Shown one piece after another: positions 23,910 to 38,850 of a DNA stretch of 64,000 nucleotides. The translations under genes were made by a program, and so were the position numbers. Every line of letters begins with the position of its first letter. The stretch's first letter is position 1. The notes beneath the pieces were generated by a model. The model was not told the origin of the DNA, made no database searches, and worked only from the letters and a program-made list of their open reading frames with translations. This DNA comes from Leptodactylus fallax. Its lineage: Eukaryota; Chordata; Amphibia; Anura; Leptodactylidae. Where the stretch lies: positions 2,666,001-2,730,000 of the forward strand of contig CAMRHE010000133.1 in NCBI GenBank assembly GCA_947044405.1, in the 5' to 3' direction.

Positions 23910-26334
23910 CGCAGTCTAAACCTTGGACAGTCTCAATGAAGGAGTAGAACCTTTTCTTCTTTCTACTTCAGTAAATGAATCCCTTTTCCAGACTTTTTGA
24001 CATGCCAAATGAAGAGAAACACCTCCTGATTCTCATAATCTGTGCCAAAATCCTGCCTCTAACTGAACTGCTACAATTCGGAAAAGTATGGATTCCTTGG
24101 AGAATCCAATTCTGCCACAAATGATTCTCAGATCTCATGTCCACCACCCCAACCACCCTTGTCCTAACCCTAAAACACACAAGAAAAACACACAAGAAAC
24201 CACACGGAACCCATTTATAATAGTTATATAACCCCTGAGATTGCAGCCCATTTTCTAAATCCTACTTTCCCCCCCACCACGCGTTTCAGAATGATGTATA
24301 GTTGCCAATTGTCCTGAATTTCCAAGAATTCCCAACTTTTTGGTAACAATTCTGTCAAATTTGGACATGTCCTAGTCTCCCAAAAGTTGGGGTTTACTGG
24401 AACCACCAAAGGGTTGTTTTTTGCCGAAACCCTACGGAAACGGAGCTTTAGCTAAAGGCCATTCTATTAAAGGAACCCCCCTGGGCTGTCTGACCATAAG
24501 GCCTGTTATAGGCACGCCCTAACAACTGTACACAGTTTATTAAACCAGTACATTATATTTATAGGGGTATGTGTTGCCAGGAAGTGAACTATTATTTAAA
24601 TCACATTCTTATGTTAAATATTTTTAAGAATTTTTGATGTTTTTAAATTTCCTTGTTATCTAAATTTTAAAAAAAATCTAAACATTTTGCAATTCTAACT
24701 GTTACCACTAAGCCTAAAATAGTCTGCGACTTCCTGTCTCCTAGAGATTGTTTATGGGCCATAGGCACAATGGTCTGGAACAGACAATATTGACTTCTAT
24801 GGATGTTTCCTTTGTGACCCATGTGGGGATAGATAAGCTGTTACATCCCCTATTGTGACAGGTGGATTCTGCATCTCATCTAAATATACATGATAGCTGT
24901 GATCATCAGCGTGCTGATAAGCGAGGAGATCTCCAACATAAAACTGGAAGTCTCAGCATATTATTTGGCTTAATAGCCAGAGTCAAAATTGTAGGGATTT
25001 TAGGATTTTTTTTGTTGTTCTTGAAATATAGATAACAACATGGAAACATGTTTAAAAATAACACCAATAATTCTTTAAAAACATGTTTAACAAACTTGAT
25101 TAAAAAATAGGTAATTCTTTGATGGACACAAAATCCCCTTTTGGATTGAATAAAAAAAAAAAAAAAAAAAATGCAAGCACAAAAGTATATATCCCAAGAT
25201 GGCAAATAGACATATCATACAATTCCCATAAATCGATCATCATGATCACAGCAAAAAATATGGCTGCTTTTTTCAAGAAATAGCGCCACACTTGTCCACA
25301 GGTTGTGTGTGGTAATGCAGCTCAACCTCATTCACATTAATGAAGCTGTTTCATTATATAACCCAGGCTAATAGACTGTGCAAAAACTGTGCAAATCAAA
25401 ACCCAGCGGACCGATATGGCACAGTTTCTGGCAAAAACAGCTGTGTTTTTACCATCATAGAACAAAATTTCAGGGAAGGTGAACTGCAATTCCGGTCTTT
25501 TTAGTTTTCAACAAGCTCATCCAGAAACAGATATATCAGATGAATAACATGCTGAACAACCTGACAGGTCTTGGCATAAGGAATATCCAGAGGAAATATT
25601 ACCATATAGAACAATCCCCACAACCAGAGAGGTTGCAGACAGAGGGCAGATGGTCATACAGCACATTCAATATCGTGCCAAGCATGTAGCAATGAGCCGT
25701 GTACAAAACCTCATTTCTGTGCCATCTCCCAATTACAATGCAAGCCCTGTGTTCTGCCCAATAACAAAGCCCGTCAGACAGTATCACGTCTCCTCCACAA
25801 TGTAGGAATTTCATCACTTTCAACAATTGCCAACTTTTTTGGCACTTTCCTCGACTTGTGAAATAGGTAGAGCTGTAATACGTACAGATGAGATGGCGGA
25901 GCACGCAGCATTGTTCTATGCTCATGTCTAAAAGTCTTCTGCTTATACATCTGGTGCCGAGATCTTTCTAGGTAAATGTGCTGCCAGGACAGATATGTCA
26001 GATTCATGGACTGGAAAAGAAAAATAGGATTATATAAAAAAGGTACAGAGAAAGATTTACTGTCCGGGTAGGATGAGATAGGAAGGAAAAAGAGCAAAAA
26101 GCAATTTAAGTAACAAGATCTAACTTCATCTTCAATAAAGGGAAGCATCAACATGACAGTCACAGTCACACAGCCTAATGGTATAGAAAAGCAACATGGA
26201 AAATTCCACTGTGAATAAAAATTTAGGTCACTCAAGCTATATGATATTTTCTTCTCCATTCACATCTAAAGCTCAATTAAAAATGATTCTGGTTTCTGGT
26301 TACCATAATGCAGTATAGATATGATAAATGCAAA
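23910..26334. other. Gene-free DNA, mostly unassigned
   Basis: A relative of the AGCGCCACACTTGTCCAC frog MITE is near 25285. Poly-A stretches at about 25152. A 161-codon open frame at 25774-26259 and an overlapping 108-codon frame at 25599-25925 (both minus) match no family I recognise; a TTTTCCAG acceptor precedes TCCATGAATC, but there is no supporting partner exon. Confidence 0.35.
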
Positions 26335-26646
26335 GATGTCACAGTACACGGATAATACACACAGTGATGTCACAGTACAGGGATAATACACACAGTGATG
26401 TCACAGTACAGGGATAATACACACAGTGATGTCACAGTACAGGGATAATACACACAGTGATGTCACAGTACAGGGATAATACACACAGTGATGTCACAGT
26501 ACAGGGATAATACACACAGTGATGTCACAGTACAGAGATAATACACACAGTGATGTCACAGTACAGGGATAATACACACAGTGATGTCACAGTACAGAGA
26601 TAATACACAGTGATGTCACAGTACAGGGATAAACAAACAGTGATGT
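26335..26646. repeat. Tandem repeat, 31-bp unit, 10 copies
   Basis: GATGTCACAGTACAGGGATA followed by ATACACACAGT repeats ten times with very few substitutions (GGG/GAG/CGG variants); one late copy is two bases short and the last is degenerate. The high identity implies recent expansion. Confidence 0.95.
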
Positions 26647-27047
26647 GAAAAAATTCCATGTAGAACAATGAGGGTTTATACACACCTTACAGTTTTAATC
26701 ATGTTTTTCCCAGTATCCTCAAAATCACAAAAAAACATGTGTGATTAGGCTCAAAATTTCTTTGATATTGAAATACTGTATTTGGAGATGTGGACATTGT
26801 GTCTACCATTACCGGCAGTTTAGCCTGTAACCCATAGATGGTGCAAAAAACCTCTACATGTCTCAGAAGAAATATGTAAATGTTAAAACCCATTTAAGTT
26901 TTTTTTTTTTTTTTTAGAATTTTTACAAATTGTTACTATATTTCATTATTTTATTATCCGCAGTCATTTTGTTATAATAGTTTCATTTCCTGAAGTACTT
27001 GTTGTAAATTGTTCCTATAGGTATAAAACAATAGAACTAGCACAACA

Positions 27048-27054
27048 TTGTGTG

Positions 27055-27110
<56 letters not shown>

Positions 27111-27113
27111 ATA
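27048..27113. repeat. (TG)n microsatellite abutting a Tc1 element
   Basis: About 25 TG units ending in TATATA, directly before the Tc1 terminal repeat. Confidence 0.95.
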
Positions 27114-28735
27114 CAGTCATATGAAAAAGTTTTGGCACCCCTATTAATCTTAATCATTTTTAGTTCTAAATATTTGGGTGTTTGCAACAGTCATTTCAAT
27201 TTGATATATCTAATAACTGATGGACACAGTAATAATTCAGGATTGAAATGAGGTTTATTGTACTAACAGAAAATGTGCAATATGCATTAAACCAAAATTT
27301 GACCGGTGCAAAAGTATGGGCACCTCAACAGAAAAGTGACATTAATATTTAGTAGATCCTCCTTTTGCAAAAATAACAGCCTCTAGTCGCTTCCTGTAGC
27401 TTTTAATCAGTTCCTGGATCCTGGATGAAGGTATTTTTGACCATTCCTCTTTACAAAACAATTCCAGTTCAGTTAAGTTTGATGGTCGCCGAGCATGGAC
27501 AGCCCGCTTCAAATTATCCCACAGATGTTCAATGATATTCAGGTCTGGGGACTGGGATGGCCATTCCAGAACATTGTAATTGTTCCTCTGCATGAATGCC
27601 TGAGTAGATTTGGAGCTGTGTTTTGGATCATTGTCTTGCTGAAATATCCATCCCCGGCGTAACTTCAAATTCGTCACTGATTCTTGTACATTATTCTCAA
27701 GAATCTGCTGATACTGAGTTGAATCCATGCGACCCTCAACTTTAACAAGATTCCCGGTGCCGGCATTGGCCACACAGCCCCAAAGCATGATGGAACCTCC
27801 ACCAAATTTTACAGTGGGTAGCAAGTGTTTTTCTTGGAATGCTGTGTTTTTTTGACACCATGCATAACGCCTTTTTGTATGACCAAACAACTCAATCTTT
27901 GTTTCATCAGTCCACAGGACCTTCTTCCAAAATGAAGCTGGCTTGTCCAAATGTGCTTTTGCATACCTCAGGCGACTCTGTTTGTGGCGTGCTTTCAGAA
28001 ACGGCTTCTTTCGCATCACTCTCCCATACAGCTTCTCCTTGTGCAAAGTGTGCTGTATTGTTGACCGATGCACAGTGACACCATCTGCAGCAAGATGATG
28101 CTGCAGCTCTTTGGAGGTGGTCTGTGGATTGTCCTTGACTGTTCTCAACATTCTTCTTCTCTGCCTTTCTGATATTTTTCTTGACCTGCCACTTCTGGGC
28201 TTAACAAGAACTGTCCCTGTGGTCTTCCATTTCCTTACTATGTTCCTCACAGTGGAAACTGACAGGTTAAATCTCTGAGACAACTTATTGTATCCTTCCC
28301 CTGAACAACTATCATTTGAGAGTTGTTTTGAGGAGCCCATGATGCCACTCTTCAGAGGAGATTCAAATAGGAGAACAACTTGCAATTGGCCACCTTAAAT
28401 ACCTTTTCTCATGATTGGATACACCTGGCTATGAAGTTCAAAGCTCAGTGAGGTTACAAAACCAATTTTGTGCTTCAGTAAGTCAGTAAAAAGTAGTTAG
28501 GAGTATTCAAATCAATAAAATGATAAGGGTACCCAAATTTTTGCACCGGTCAAATTTTGGTTTAATGCATATTGCACATTTTCTGTTAGTACAATAAACC
28601 TCATTTCAATCCTGAAATATTACTGTGTCCATCAGTTATTAGATATATCAAATTGAAATGGCTGTTGCAAACACCCAAATATTTAGAACTAAAAATGATT
28701 AAGATTAATAGGGGTGCCCAAACTTTTTCATATGA

Positions 28736-28738
<3 letters not shown>
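27114..28738 (-). mobile_element. Complete Tc1-like transposon (DD34E) with 210-bp IR/DR ends, 1625 bp
   Basis: Ends start CAGTCATATGAAAAAGTTT and have TA at 27112-27113 and 28739-28740. The inverted repeats run about 212 bp each (27114-27326 and 28527-28738) with few differences. Each contains an outer and an inner copy of a similar short block (outer AAAAAGTTTTGGCACCC, inner GCAAAAGTATGGGCACC), the IR/DR layout of Sleeping Beauty-like elements. The insertion site is a TG/TA microsatellite. Confidence 0.93.
27342..28340 (-). CDS. Intact Tc1 transposase, 332 aa
   Basis: The first ATG is at 28340 (MGSSKQLSND); the open frame upstream begins from a non-ATG codon. The protein shows a first helix-turn-helix (GEGYNKLSQRFNLSVSTVRN), a basic hook (RSGRSRKIS), a second HTH (STIQHTLHKEKLYGRVM), and the DDE core: Asp in [13 protein letters not shown], Asp in [10 protein letters not shown] and Glu in SPDLNIIEHLW, 34 residues apart. 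It ends KGGSTKY at 27342. All catalytic residues and the full length are present. The family differs from the other Tc1 proteins in the window in its N-terminus and terminal repeats. Confidence 0.93.
   Translation of the reverse strand: MGSSKQLSNDSCSGEGYNKLSQRFNLSVSTVRNIVRKWKTTGTVLVKPRSGRSRKISERQRRRMLRTVKDNPQTTSKELQHHLAADGVTVHRSTIQHTLHKEKLYGRVMRKKPFLKARHKQSRLRYAKAHLDKPASFWKKVLWTDETKIELFGHTKRRYAWCQKNTAFQEKHLLPTVKFGGGSIMLWGCVANAGTGNLVKVEGRMDSTQYQQILENNVQESVTNLKLRRGWIFQQDNDPKHSSKSTQAFMQRNNYNVLEWPSQSPDLNIIEHLWDNLKRAVHARRPSNLTELELFCKEEWSKIPSSRIQELIKSYRKRLEAVIFAKGGSTKY

Positions 28739-28783
<45 letters not shown>
28739..28783. repeat. (TA)n microsatellite
   Basis: About 22 TA units directly follow the Tc1 right end, so the transposon's target TA lies in the repeat. 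Confidence 0.95.
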
Positions 28784-28787
<4 letters not shown>

Positions 28788-29025
28788 CGGTATGCATCTG
28801 GGTGCCAGAGATATTGGTGCCATTAGTTTCGGCACCGATATCCCTCCACTGTCAGATGAGCGGTTATCCACGTGCCATCCGTGCTCTCCACAGAACCACA
28901 CATTTCAATACATCAGCCTAGACCGCAAAATTAACCAGAATAGGACCTGTCCTGAGTTTTGCCCTGGTCTCATGGCCACTACATGGACCCATGATAATAC
29001 ACGGTGAAGTGCATGGGGATTAGGT

Positions 29026-29075
29026 TTCCGTTTTTCGGGTCCCCAAGCAAACCCGAAAAACGGAAACCCGAATGC
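29026..29075. repeat. Short hairpin-forming frog repeat
   Basis: GGTTTCCGTTTTTCGGGT faces ACCCGAAAAACGGAAACC across an 11-base loop. The AGGTGTGAACCTAGCG tail marks it as the end of a MITE-like frog repeat. Confidence 0.7.
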
Positions 29076-29099
29076 AGGTGTGAACCTAGCGTTATGGTG

Positions 29100-29360
29100 A
29101 ATGGGAGAAGAGTAAGAGCATAGGAAGTAGTCTAGGAATTGATATGGGCATGGACTAGCATTTTCGTTGACATGGGTTGAGAAAAACTTGGGATGAGAAA
29201 TGTTTTTGAGGTGGAGACGGCAGGAAGTGTTAAGGGATTGGATATACCGCTTAAAAGGCAGGGAGGAATCAAAAGTTACCCCAAGACAGCGTACTTGTGA
29301 GTCGAGAGAAAGTGTGGCGCCATTATGAATTGTGTTTTATCCATGTTGAGTTTAAGAAAC
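29100..29360 (-). pseudogene. LINE reverse-transcriptase fragment
   Basis: The minus-strand frame reads LSLDSQVRCLGVTFDSSLPF and then RYIQSLNTSCRLHLKNIS without a stop, the segment after the catalytic palm of jockey/CR1/L2-type LINEs. Only about 90 codons survive; upstream and downstream parts are missing. Confidence 0.65.
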
Positions 29361-32300
29361 ATCCCCAAAAATAAACAGAATATAGTTGATAGACACTCTG
29401 GGATTCTGGATCGCAGAGAGGTAAATTTCAGTTTCATCAGCAAAATCAGTCGTACTAAACGCCGGAGGACTCTATGAGCTTAAAAAATGAGACAGAGGAG
29501 TGTTCCCCTTCTTCTACCTCTGCTCTTCAGCCATACTACGTAAATACAGATGCCACTCCAAGGGGCCCAACCAAAGGGGATTGAGGTATTGCAGTTGCGT
29601 CTTGGACCCTGAGAAGGCCCTAAGGGTCCCGCTGCCACATACTGTATTAGAAGTACTATGAGCTCCTTCCTTCTGCATGCATTCTGGGCCTTGGTGACCA
29701 GTACAATTTAGATTTTTTTTTTTTACATCTGCTAAATAGGTATAACTTTTTAACTGTTTTAGGTTATTGCTGGGTAAACTGTAAAATACCATTGCTTCTG
29801 TGCACACAGGACCAAAGAAAAATCAAACCTTCATCTCAAGATGTGTTCAGCAGATCATCTGGTCATCAAAGTGAGTGTACGAAGAAAGCGAGCGCAGAGT
29901 GGCTTAATGACTTGTTCCAGAAAATGAAAAAACTTAGCTTTTAACTCAAATCAATAAAAACAGGAAAAAAAAAAAAAAAAAAAAAAAAGAGAGATGCAAC
30001 CTAAGCAATTCGAACCCCTTCATGGGATCTTAACTTTTGCCTTTCACCTGTCCCAAGGCTACACAATCTTCCATTGAAGCTCTTGTTCTAGAGCGTCAAA
30101 AAAACACAGCACTCTAGAAAGAGACCCAATAATGACCATGGTAAAAAGGCCTATTAAGGCCATTAAGTTGAAGATCCAAGTTAGTTGGAGGTCTCTTACC
30201 GATTTTACATTGGGGCCCAGTTTTCACAATACATCATAACCACAGTAGTCTTAACATGAATGGCGGTGGTGCATGTTGACCGGAAATGTGGGAAGAGGGT
30301 TTTCCAATTGGTGGCTAACATATAAGACAACAAGAGACTCATCGGTAGATCATGTAATGAACAACCAGACACGTAATTACCAAAGTGGGTCAATTTAGAG
30401 GGAGTTTTTGAGAATAGAGAAGACGTAATAATTGAGCGCTGGATAATTAGATGGAGCACAGAGAATAAGTGATGGATAACAACCAGGGAAAGGTGTAAGT
30501 GGGATGTTTCACAGTCGAACCTGTCGTTTTTGTTAGGTGCGTCTTTGATGATAAATTTCTCCTTTAAATCAAATGTAAAAGACTTTGTGTGATCGCATTG
30601 TACATTGTGAAGCCAGCAACAAGGTGGTTGATGGGAATAATTATCTGTCCCACATTAGGCATACCACATAAGATGTGGCTTTATTGTGTGTTTGTGCCGC
30701 TGATGCATTTACATATCTTTTAATTATCACTTTCTGCAGATAAGGTCTAGTAATTGTACATATAATACTATAGGCTGAAAAGGGAGCAATGTGCTCATTA
30801 TTATCCACTGATTCCTTTGTCACAAATCAAGCCTTATGTAAAACTTTAGACACAGGAGCAACCAAATGACTGAAACTGATCGTCCGAAATATTGGTCAAA
30901 GACTACTCCAGAAGCCCCCTTTGCCTACCTGGCAGTGTCAGATTGGAGGATTCTGAGCCCACACTCGAAAAACATTGGGAAATTGACCATAATACCTTAA
31001 AAAGTGGGTGACTTCTGCTGGACTATTATTGTATTACAGTCTGGGTCTACCAAAGGATCTCTTGGTACTCTAGTGGGCGAGAATGACACAGCCTACCAGT
31101 GTATAGACACAAAGGCCAAGCTTAACAGGCCTGAAGACTTTAGAAGCCTTTAGTGTGGCTCCAGTATAGGATGTCTTCTCCCCATTAAGTGAGATCCTCA
31201 AATATTGTTCACTTTTGAGCTATTACAGTCAACTATAAAAGAAAAAGTCTAAGTTAAATAACAGATGAGCTATTGTGATGATGTGGTAGACCTCTAGAAG
31301 TGGTGTCATGGGTGGAAGGTGTTGTGTTGTGCTCAAGCCAAGACAATGCTAGATCAGTCTCTGGTGTTATGGAAGACTTGATGGTAGGAAGAAGCATGGG
31401 CAAGCCGAGAAGACTCTAGAAGAGACCAGCAACGCTAGTCCACACAGACCATCATAGGTTCAAGCCAAGAACCTAAAGGCAATTTCCTTTAGATTGAGGA
31501 AATGGACTACAACCAAATCTCAAAATGGAACAGTTTTAGTCTCATGCCTACTAGGAGACTAAGATATGCATAGATGATATGAAGACAGTGGGCAAACCGA
31601 CTCATACCGAACCGTGTTCGATCCGAACATTTTTAAATAATGCATTTTTTTTACGAAACCGAACAAATGTAGATTTGTCTAAGGCAAACTAAAATGTCCG
31701 ACGCATTATACTCTCAGGGTCATCGCTGAGGTCTGTGATTGGGCCATTAGCAGTAACATGGTCCTCAGCAGTGACCCCAGTTGCATGACGTTACTGAGGA
31801 GGTGGAGAGGGAGTGTCGAACACTAGAACTTCGGTGGATAGGTTCCTAGGAGTCCTGACAGTGTTATGCACTATGTTTTAAGCCACTTAAACTAGTTCGA
31901 CCCAAAACAAATCTTGGACTTGAGCTCATGAGAGCTTTGCCCATTTCTATCGAGCACTCATTTCAGTATGTAGAAATCATGCGCCGATCATTGTGCTAGG
32001 AAAAGCCCAGCAAAGGCCTCTGCCATGCCTAGGAGGTAGCAAGAGATGCTCCAACTCTAGACAACCAGCCAAACCCCTATACAAGGAGCAAGCTCCAAAG
32101 TAAGCAAAAGCAGACTAAGAACTTTGGAGTAGGTGCATGGAATGTACATTGGTTAAGGCTCAAGTATGTCTGACACATCCTTGATGGACACAGCCATGGA
32201 CCACTGATTCCAGATTGTGTTGCATCTGCCGTAAACTAGCATGAGGTTGAGGGCTCTCTTATTGATCACACACTGACTGACCACCAGGGACACTTGTGAG

Positions 32301-32975
32301 AGGAATACTGAGGATCTTCTGGGTGATTAGAAAGTGAAAAATCCGCTCCACAAGAAGTAATATGCCTGACAATGATTACTGTTAGACTGCTATGTCCTGT
32401 CTCGGAAAATTAAGAAAGGGTAAGTACAAAGAATTGGATGCACAGGCTCATAGGGTGTACTACATAAAAGTACTGCACATCAGCATTTAGAACAGCCAAG
32501 TTTTCATTTTTAGCTGAGGCTGGAGAGTATATATGGAGTCCCTGCGGTTTTGTACAACCTCCATACGGCACTGTATTAGGAAGAATATTTCTATAATATG
32601 GTATTCAATGTAACATGGGACAATTTTGATATGTATAAATACAATATTGATATAGAGTTATGGTAAGAACCTATAGGCCCTGTGACTGACAAACCTAATG
32701 CTACTATACATATCCAGGAATCTCATATAGTGCCCTAAATAAATATGGGCTGGATATAAAATACATCTATATATGCACAAATAATTGATCAATTCATATA
32801 ATATATAATGAAGTCCATGAAGCATAATAAAGGTATAGATCAATATATAATGTACCAAAATGTCATTATATAATATGAATATATCTAAAGTGCATAATTC
32901 TATGGAAATTAATACCATCATATAAACCTATCAAGGAAAGCCACGTGGCAAACTAACCAGTCTGATAATGAAGTA
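29361..32975. other. Long gene-free stretch
   Basis: Poly-A at about 29964-29988; a possible MITE at 31589-31943 (TGGGCAAA at one end, TTTGCCCA at the other, but no target duplication) containing the GATTGGGCCATTAGCAG repeat. The remaining open frames are short and featureless. Nothing else is recognised. Confidence 0.35.
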
Positions 32976-33086
32976 CTCGGATATATAGATAGATAGATAG
33001 ATATAGATATAGATAGATAGAGATAGATAGATAGATAGATATAGATAGATAGCTCTATCTATACACACACACACACACACACACAC
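32976..33086. repeat. (GATA)n then (CA)n microsatellites
   Basis: ATAGATAGATAG-type repeats over about 85 bases run into about 12 CA units that merge with the tip of the following Tc1 derivative. Confidence 0.95.
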
Positions 33087-33172
33087 GTGGACAAAAAATT
33101 GTTGGCACCCCTCGTTTAAAGAAAAACCCACAATGGTCACAGAAATAACTTGAATCTGACAAAAGTAATATA

Positions 33173-34733
33173 CAGTCATGGCCAAAAGTTTTGAGAATGA
33201 TCCAAATATTAATTTTTACAAAGTCTACTGCTTCAGTTTTTCTAATGGCAATTTGCATATACTCCAGAATGTTATAAAGAGTGATCAGCTTAACAGCAAT
33301 TACTTGCAAAGTCAATATTTGCCTAGAAAATGAACTTTATCCCCCAAAACACATTTCAACATCATTGCAGCCCTGCCTTAAAAGGACCACCTAACATCGT
33401 TTCAGTGATTGCTCCATTAACACAGGTGTGGGTGTTGATGAGGACAGGGCTGGAGATCAATCTGTCATGATTAAGTAAGAATGACACCACTGGACACTTT
33501 AAAAGGAGGCTGGTGCTTGCCATCATTGTTTCTCTTCTGTTAACCATGGTTATCTCTAAAGAAACACGTGCAGTCATCATTGCACTGCACAAAAATGGCC
33601 TAACTGGGAAGAGTATTGCAGCTAGAAAGACTGCACCTCAGTCAACAATCTATCGCATCATCAAGAACTTCAAGGAGAGAGGTTCCATTGGTGCCAAAAA
33701 GGCTCCAGGGCGCCCAAGAAAGACCAGCAAGCGGCAGGACCGTCTCTTAAAAGTGTTTCAGCTGCGGGATGGGGCTACCAGCAGTGCAGAGCTTGCTGAG
33801 GAATGGCAGCAGGCAGGTGTGAGTGCATCTGCACGCACTGTGAGGCGGAGACTCTTGGAGCAAGGCCTGGTCTCAAGGAGGGCAGCAAAGAAGCCACTTC
33901 TCTCCAGAAAAAACATCAGGGACAGACTGATATTCTGCAAAAGGTACAGGGAGTGGACTGCTGAGGACTGGGGTAAAGTCATTTTCTCTGATGAATCCCC
34001 TTTTCGATTGTTTGGACCATCTGGAAAACAGCTTATTCGGAGAAGAAGAGGTGAGCGCTACCACCAGTCTTGTCTCATGCCAACTGTAAAGCATCCTGAA
34101 ACCATTCATGTGTGGGGTTGCTTCTCAGCCAAGGGAATCGGCTCTCTCACAGTCTTGCCTAAAAACACAGCCATGAATAAAGAATGGTACCAGAATGTCC
34201 TCCAAGAGCAACTTCTCCCAACCGTCCAAGAGCAGTTTGGCGCTCAACAATGCCTTTTCCAGCATGATGGAGCACCTTGCCATAAAGCAAATGTGATAAC
34301 TAAATGGCTCAGGGAACAAAACATAGAGATTTTGGGTCCATGGCCTGAAAACTCCCCAGATCTTAATCCCATTGAGAACTTGTGGTCAATCATCAAGAGA
34401 CGGGTGGACAAACAAAAACCAACAAATTCAGACAAAATGAAAGCATTGATTCTGCAAGAATGGACTGCTATCAGTCAGGATTTGGTCCAGAAGTTGATTG
34501 AGAGCATGCCAGGGAGAATTGCAGAGGTCCTGAAGAAGAAGGGTCAACACTGCAAATATTGACTTGCTGCATTAACTCATTCTGTCAATATAAGCTTCTG
34601 TTACTCATAATATGAATGCAATTCTATTTCTGTATGTGATAAAAACATCTGACAAACACACATAAAAACCAGAGGGCAGCAGATCATGTGAAAATAGAAT
34701 ATTTGTGTCACTCAAAACTTTTGGCCATGACTG
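33173..34733 (+). mobile_element. Complete Tc1/mariner DD35E transposon, copy 1, 1561 bp
   Basis: Ends CAGTCATGGCCAAAAGTTTT with TA at 33171-33172 and 34734-34735. The terminal repeats are short (about 40 bp). It is inserted in the left terminal repeat region of copy A: the sequence before (TTGAATCTGAC) and after (ATGAAAATGAACAAATGA) is continuous in copy B. A second copy lies at 48665-50231. Confidence 0.94.
33546..34562 (+). CDS. Intact DD35E transposase, 338 aa (copy 1)
   Basis: The first ATG (33546) starts MVISKETRAVIIALHKNGLT; the frame upstream opens from GTG and is 5' untranslated. Order: HTH 1 (KSIAARKTAPQSTIYRIIKN), a GRPRK hook, HTH 2 (ARTVRRRLLEQGLVSRR), then VIFSDESPFRLFG with the first Asp, FQHDGAPCHKA with the second Asp, and [12 protein letters not shown] with the Glu. 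Exactly 35 residues lie between the second Asp and the Glu, not the 34 of the other Tc1 proteins here. It ends KKKGQHCKY. DD35E Tc1/mariner elements are known in vertebrates (the Traveler group); membership is likely but was not verified. Confidence 0.92.
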   Translation: MVISKETRAVIIALHKNGLTGKSIAARKTAPQSTIYRIIKNFKERGSIGAKKAPGRPRKTSKRQDRLLKVFQLRDGATSSAELAEEWQQAGVSASARTVRRRLLEQGLVSRRAAKKPLLSRKNIRDRLIFCKRYREWTAEDWGKVIFSDESPFRLFGPSGKQLIRRRRGERYHQSCLMPTVKHPETIHVWGCFSAKGIGSLTVLPKNTAMNKEWYQNVLQEQLLPTVQEQFGAQQCLFQHDGAPCHKANVITKWLREQNIEILGPWPENSPDLNPIENLWSIIKRRVDKQKPTNSDKMKALILQEWTAISQDLVQKLIESMPGRIAEVLKKKGQHCKY

Positions 34734-34861
34734 TATAAAAACTCTATGAAAATGAACAAATGAAAGTCAGACATTGCTTTCCAACCAGGCTTCAACAGAA
34801 TTTTAAAAAAAAAAGAAAACTCATGAAACAGGCCTGGACAGAAATGATGTTTCCTTTAACT

Positions 34862-37236
<2,375 letters not shown>

Positions 37237-38850
37237 TAGATAATGGTGAGTATAAACAATGTACCCCATAACTTCACCTACCTGCACCACTGGAACCCTG
37301 ACGTGCGTTTCGCCAAGCGCTTCAATTGATATATAGGTTTGTGGAAAAATATTCAGTATAACCTGTCATTTACATCTCTACTTAGTCTGGGCTTAGGAGT
37401 CCAGTAGGCGGTCCTACTGGAAGCCTTTCCTATGTGCATACAGAGATAACTGTATCAGGACCTCCTATCGGACTCCCAAAAACCAGACTGAGTTGAGATA
37501 TAAATGAATATCTTACACCTTATATTGAATCTTTTCCCACAAATCTACATATCAATCTGCTCAGCTCCTCCTGTTCTATAAAATGCTGAGAGCAAACTGC
37601 TACATTTTCATTGTGACAAGTTCAGTTTAAGGTATATTTTCCTTGATAGGGAGCCCCGGGGAGAACAATGTGTGGAAACTTTAAAATGAAGCCACCCCCC
37701 ATGGGTGTCGCCACATCCCTTTTGGTGCATTACCTGTTTTGGTATTGCCATGCCCCCTTTGGGCACTAAATGTACCAGTCACACCCCTTTTTCATAAGCA
37801 ACCACCACAAAGTGCCTGAGTTACATAGAGATTGACTGCTATCCCGGCGCACTGGGAGATTTGCGTGCTCATCTGGGAGTTCAGGAGGTCACCTCTTTTT
37901 TTTTGGGGAGTCTCCCGGAGCGATGGGTGTGATTACAGGGGGTATTCAGGGAATGTGTCAAAAACTACAGGGTTCCTCCAGGGTACTTTAGGTGCTGAAT
38001 CTGGTTTCTGAGCTGGGTCATGTGTACCCACCCCCCATGTTGCAGCACCTCCTCCTTCCTCTTCCGTGTTCACAGTTAGTTACCTGTACTATGGGGGCTG
38101 GCTGAATACATCATTATAATATTACAGAGGTTGTCCAGACAAATATTTTTTAATTAGGCCGGGGGAGGTGATACATTTTTTTTTTTAATAAAACATACTC
38201 ACCTGTCCCCGGTGTTCTGGTGTCCTTTCTAGCGTGATCCAGTCCTTCTGCTCAGCTGTCTTCTTGCAGTGAAATTTCTCACTGTCTGTGACATCCCGGA
38301 TCCCATCCTTAGGCCATTGATTGGCCTCAGTTATCACGTGTGGCAGGGACTTGGGCCAGAACGCAACAGAGCCGTAGGACTGGACAGCGCTGGGAGGCAC
38401 AGAAGCGTTGGGGACAGGTGAGTGTTTTTTTTAAATTTTTTTTCACCTAATTAAAAAATAAAATTTTAAGCCCTGAAAACCCCTTTAAAGCAAGCCCCAT
38501 AGTACATGAGGAAGTGGGCCGACTCTGGGGCTGGTTGTTGGGTCCGTCATGTGACCCAGAGATGGAATCAGTCTGGAAAACTTAGGACTGGTGCATAAAG
38601 TAAGGAAGTTTTTACACATTCCCTGGATAACCTCTAAGTTTTCATTACTTACCAAGGTAAAACTTTGCACCAATCCCATTGTTGGTACTTGTCTCGGCAA
38701 CAACAACAAAAGCAGAATTTATCTACATCCTCACAGACAGTAACACAATATTCCGCTCTTTCCAAAAACAACGTAACAAAAACTTTTGTATTTCTAACTT
38801 TTGTTTTACGTCTATGAAAAACTGACTTTTGACATTTTGGAGTTCAGGCA
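37237..38850. repeat. Gene-free DNA with frog repeats
   Basis: Minus-strand 37290-37330 has a decayed hammerhead-like motif (GGCGAAACGCACGTCAGGG). 38120-38480 is a frog repeat (ATACTCACCTGTCCCCGG) also related to 18880-19200. No gene. Confidence 0.4.

Noticed and set aside
25599..26259. Minus-strand open frames of 161 and 108 codons with an acceptor-like site
   Set aside because: No recognised domain, two competing frames and no partner exon; could be an unrecognised exon but the evidence is too thin.
26972..27187. Open frames with poly-(TH) or poly-(VC)
   Set aside because: Translation of the TG microsatellite.
31589..31943. MITE with TGGGCAAA...TTTGCCCA ends
   Set aside because: Only eight matching end bases and no target duplication; kept as a remark in the gap entry.
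32105..32190. Possible LINE endonuclease start (FGVGAWNVHW)
   Set aside because: The motif is short and nothing downstream continues the domain.
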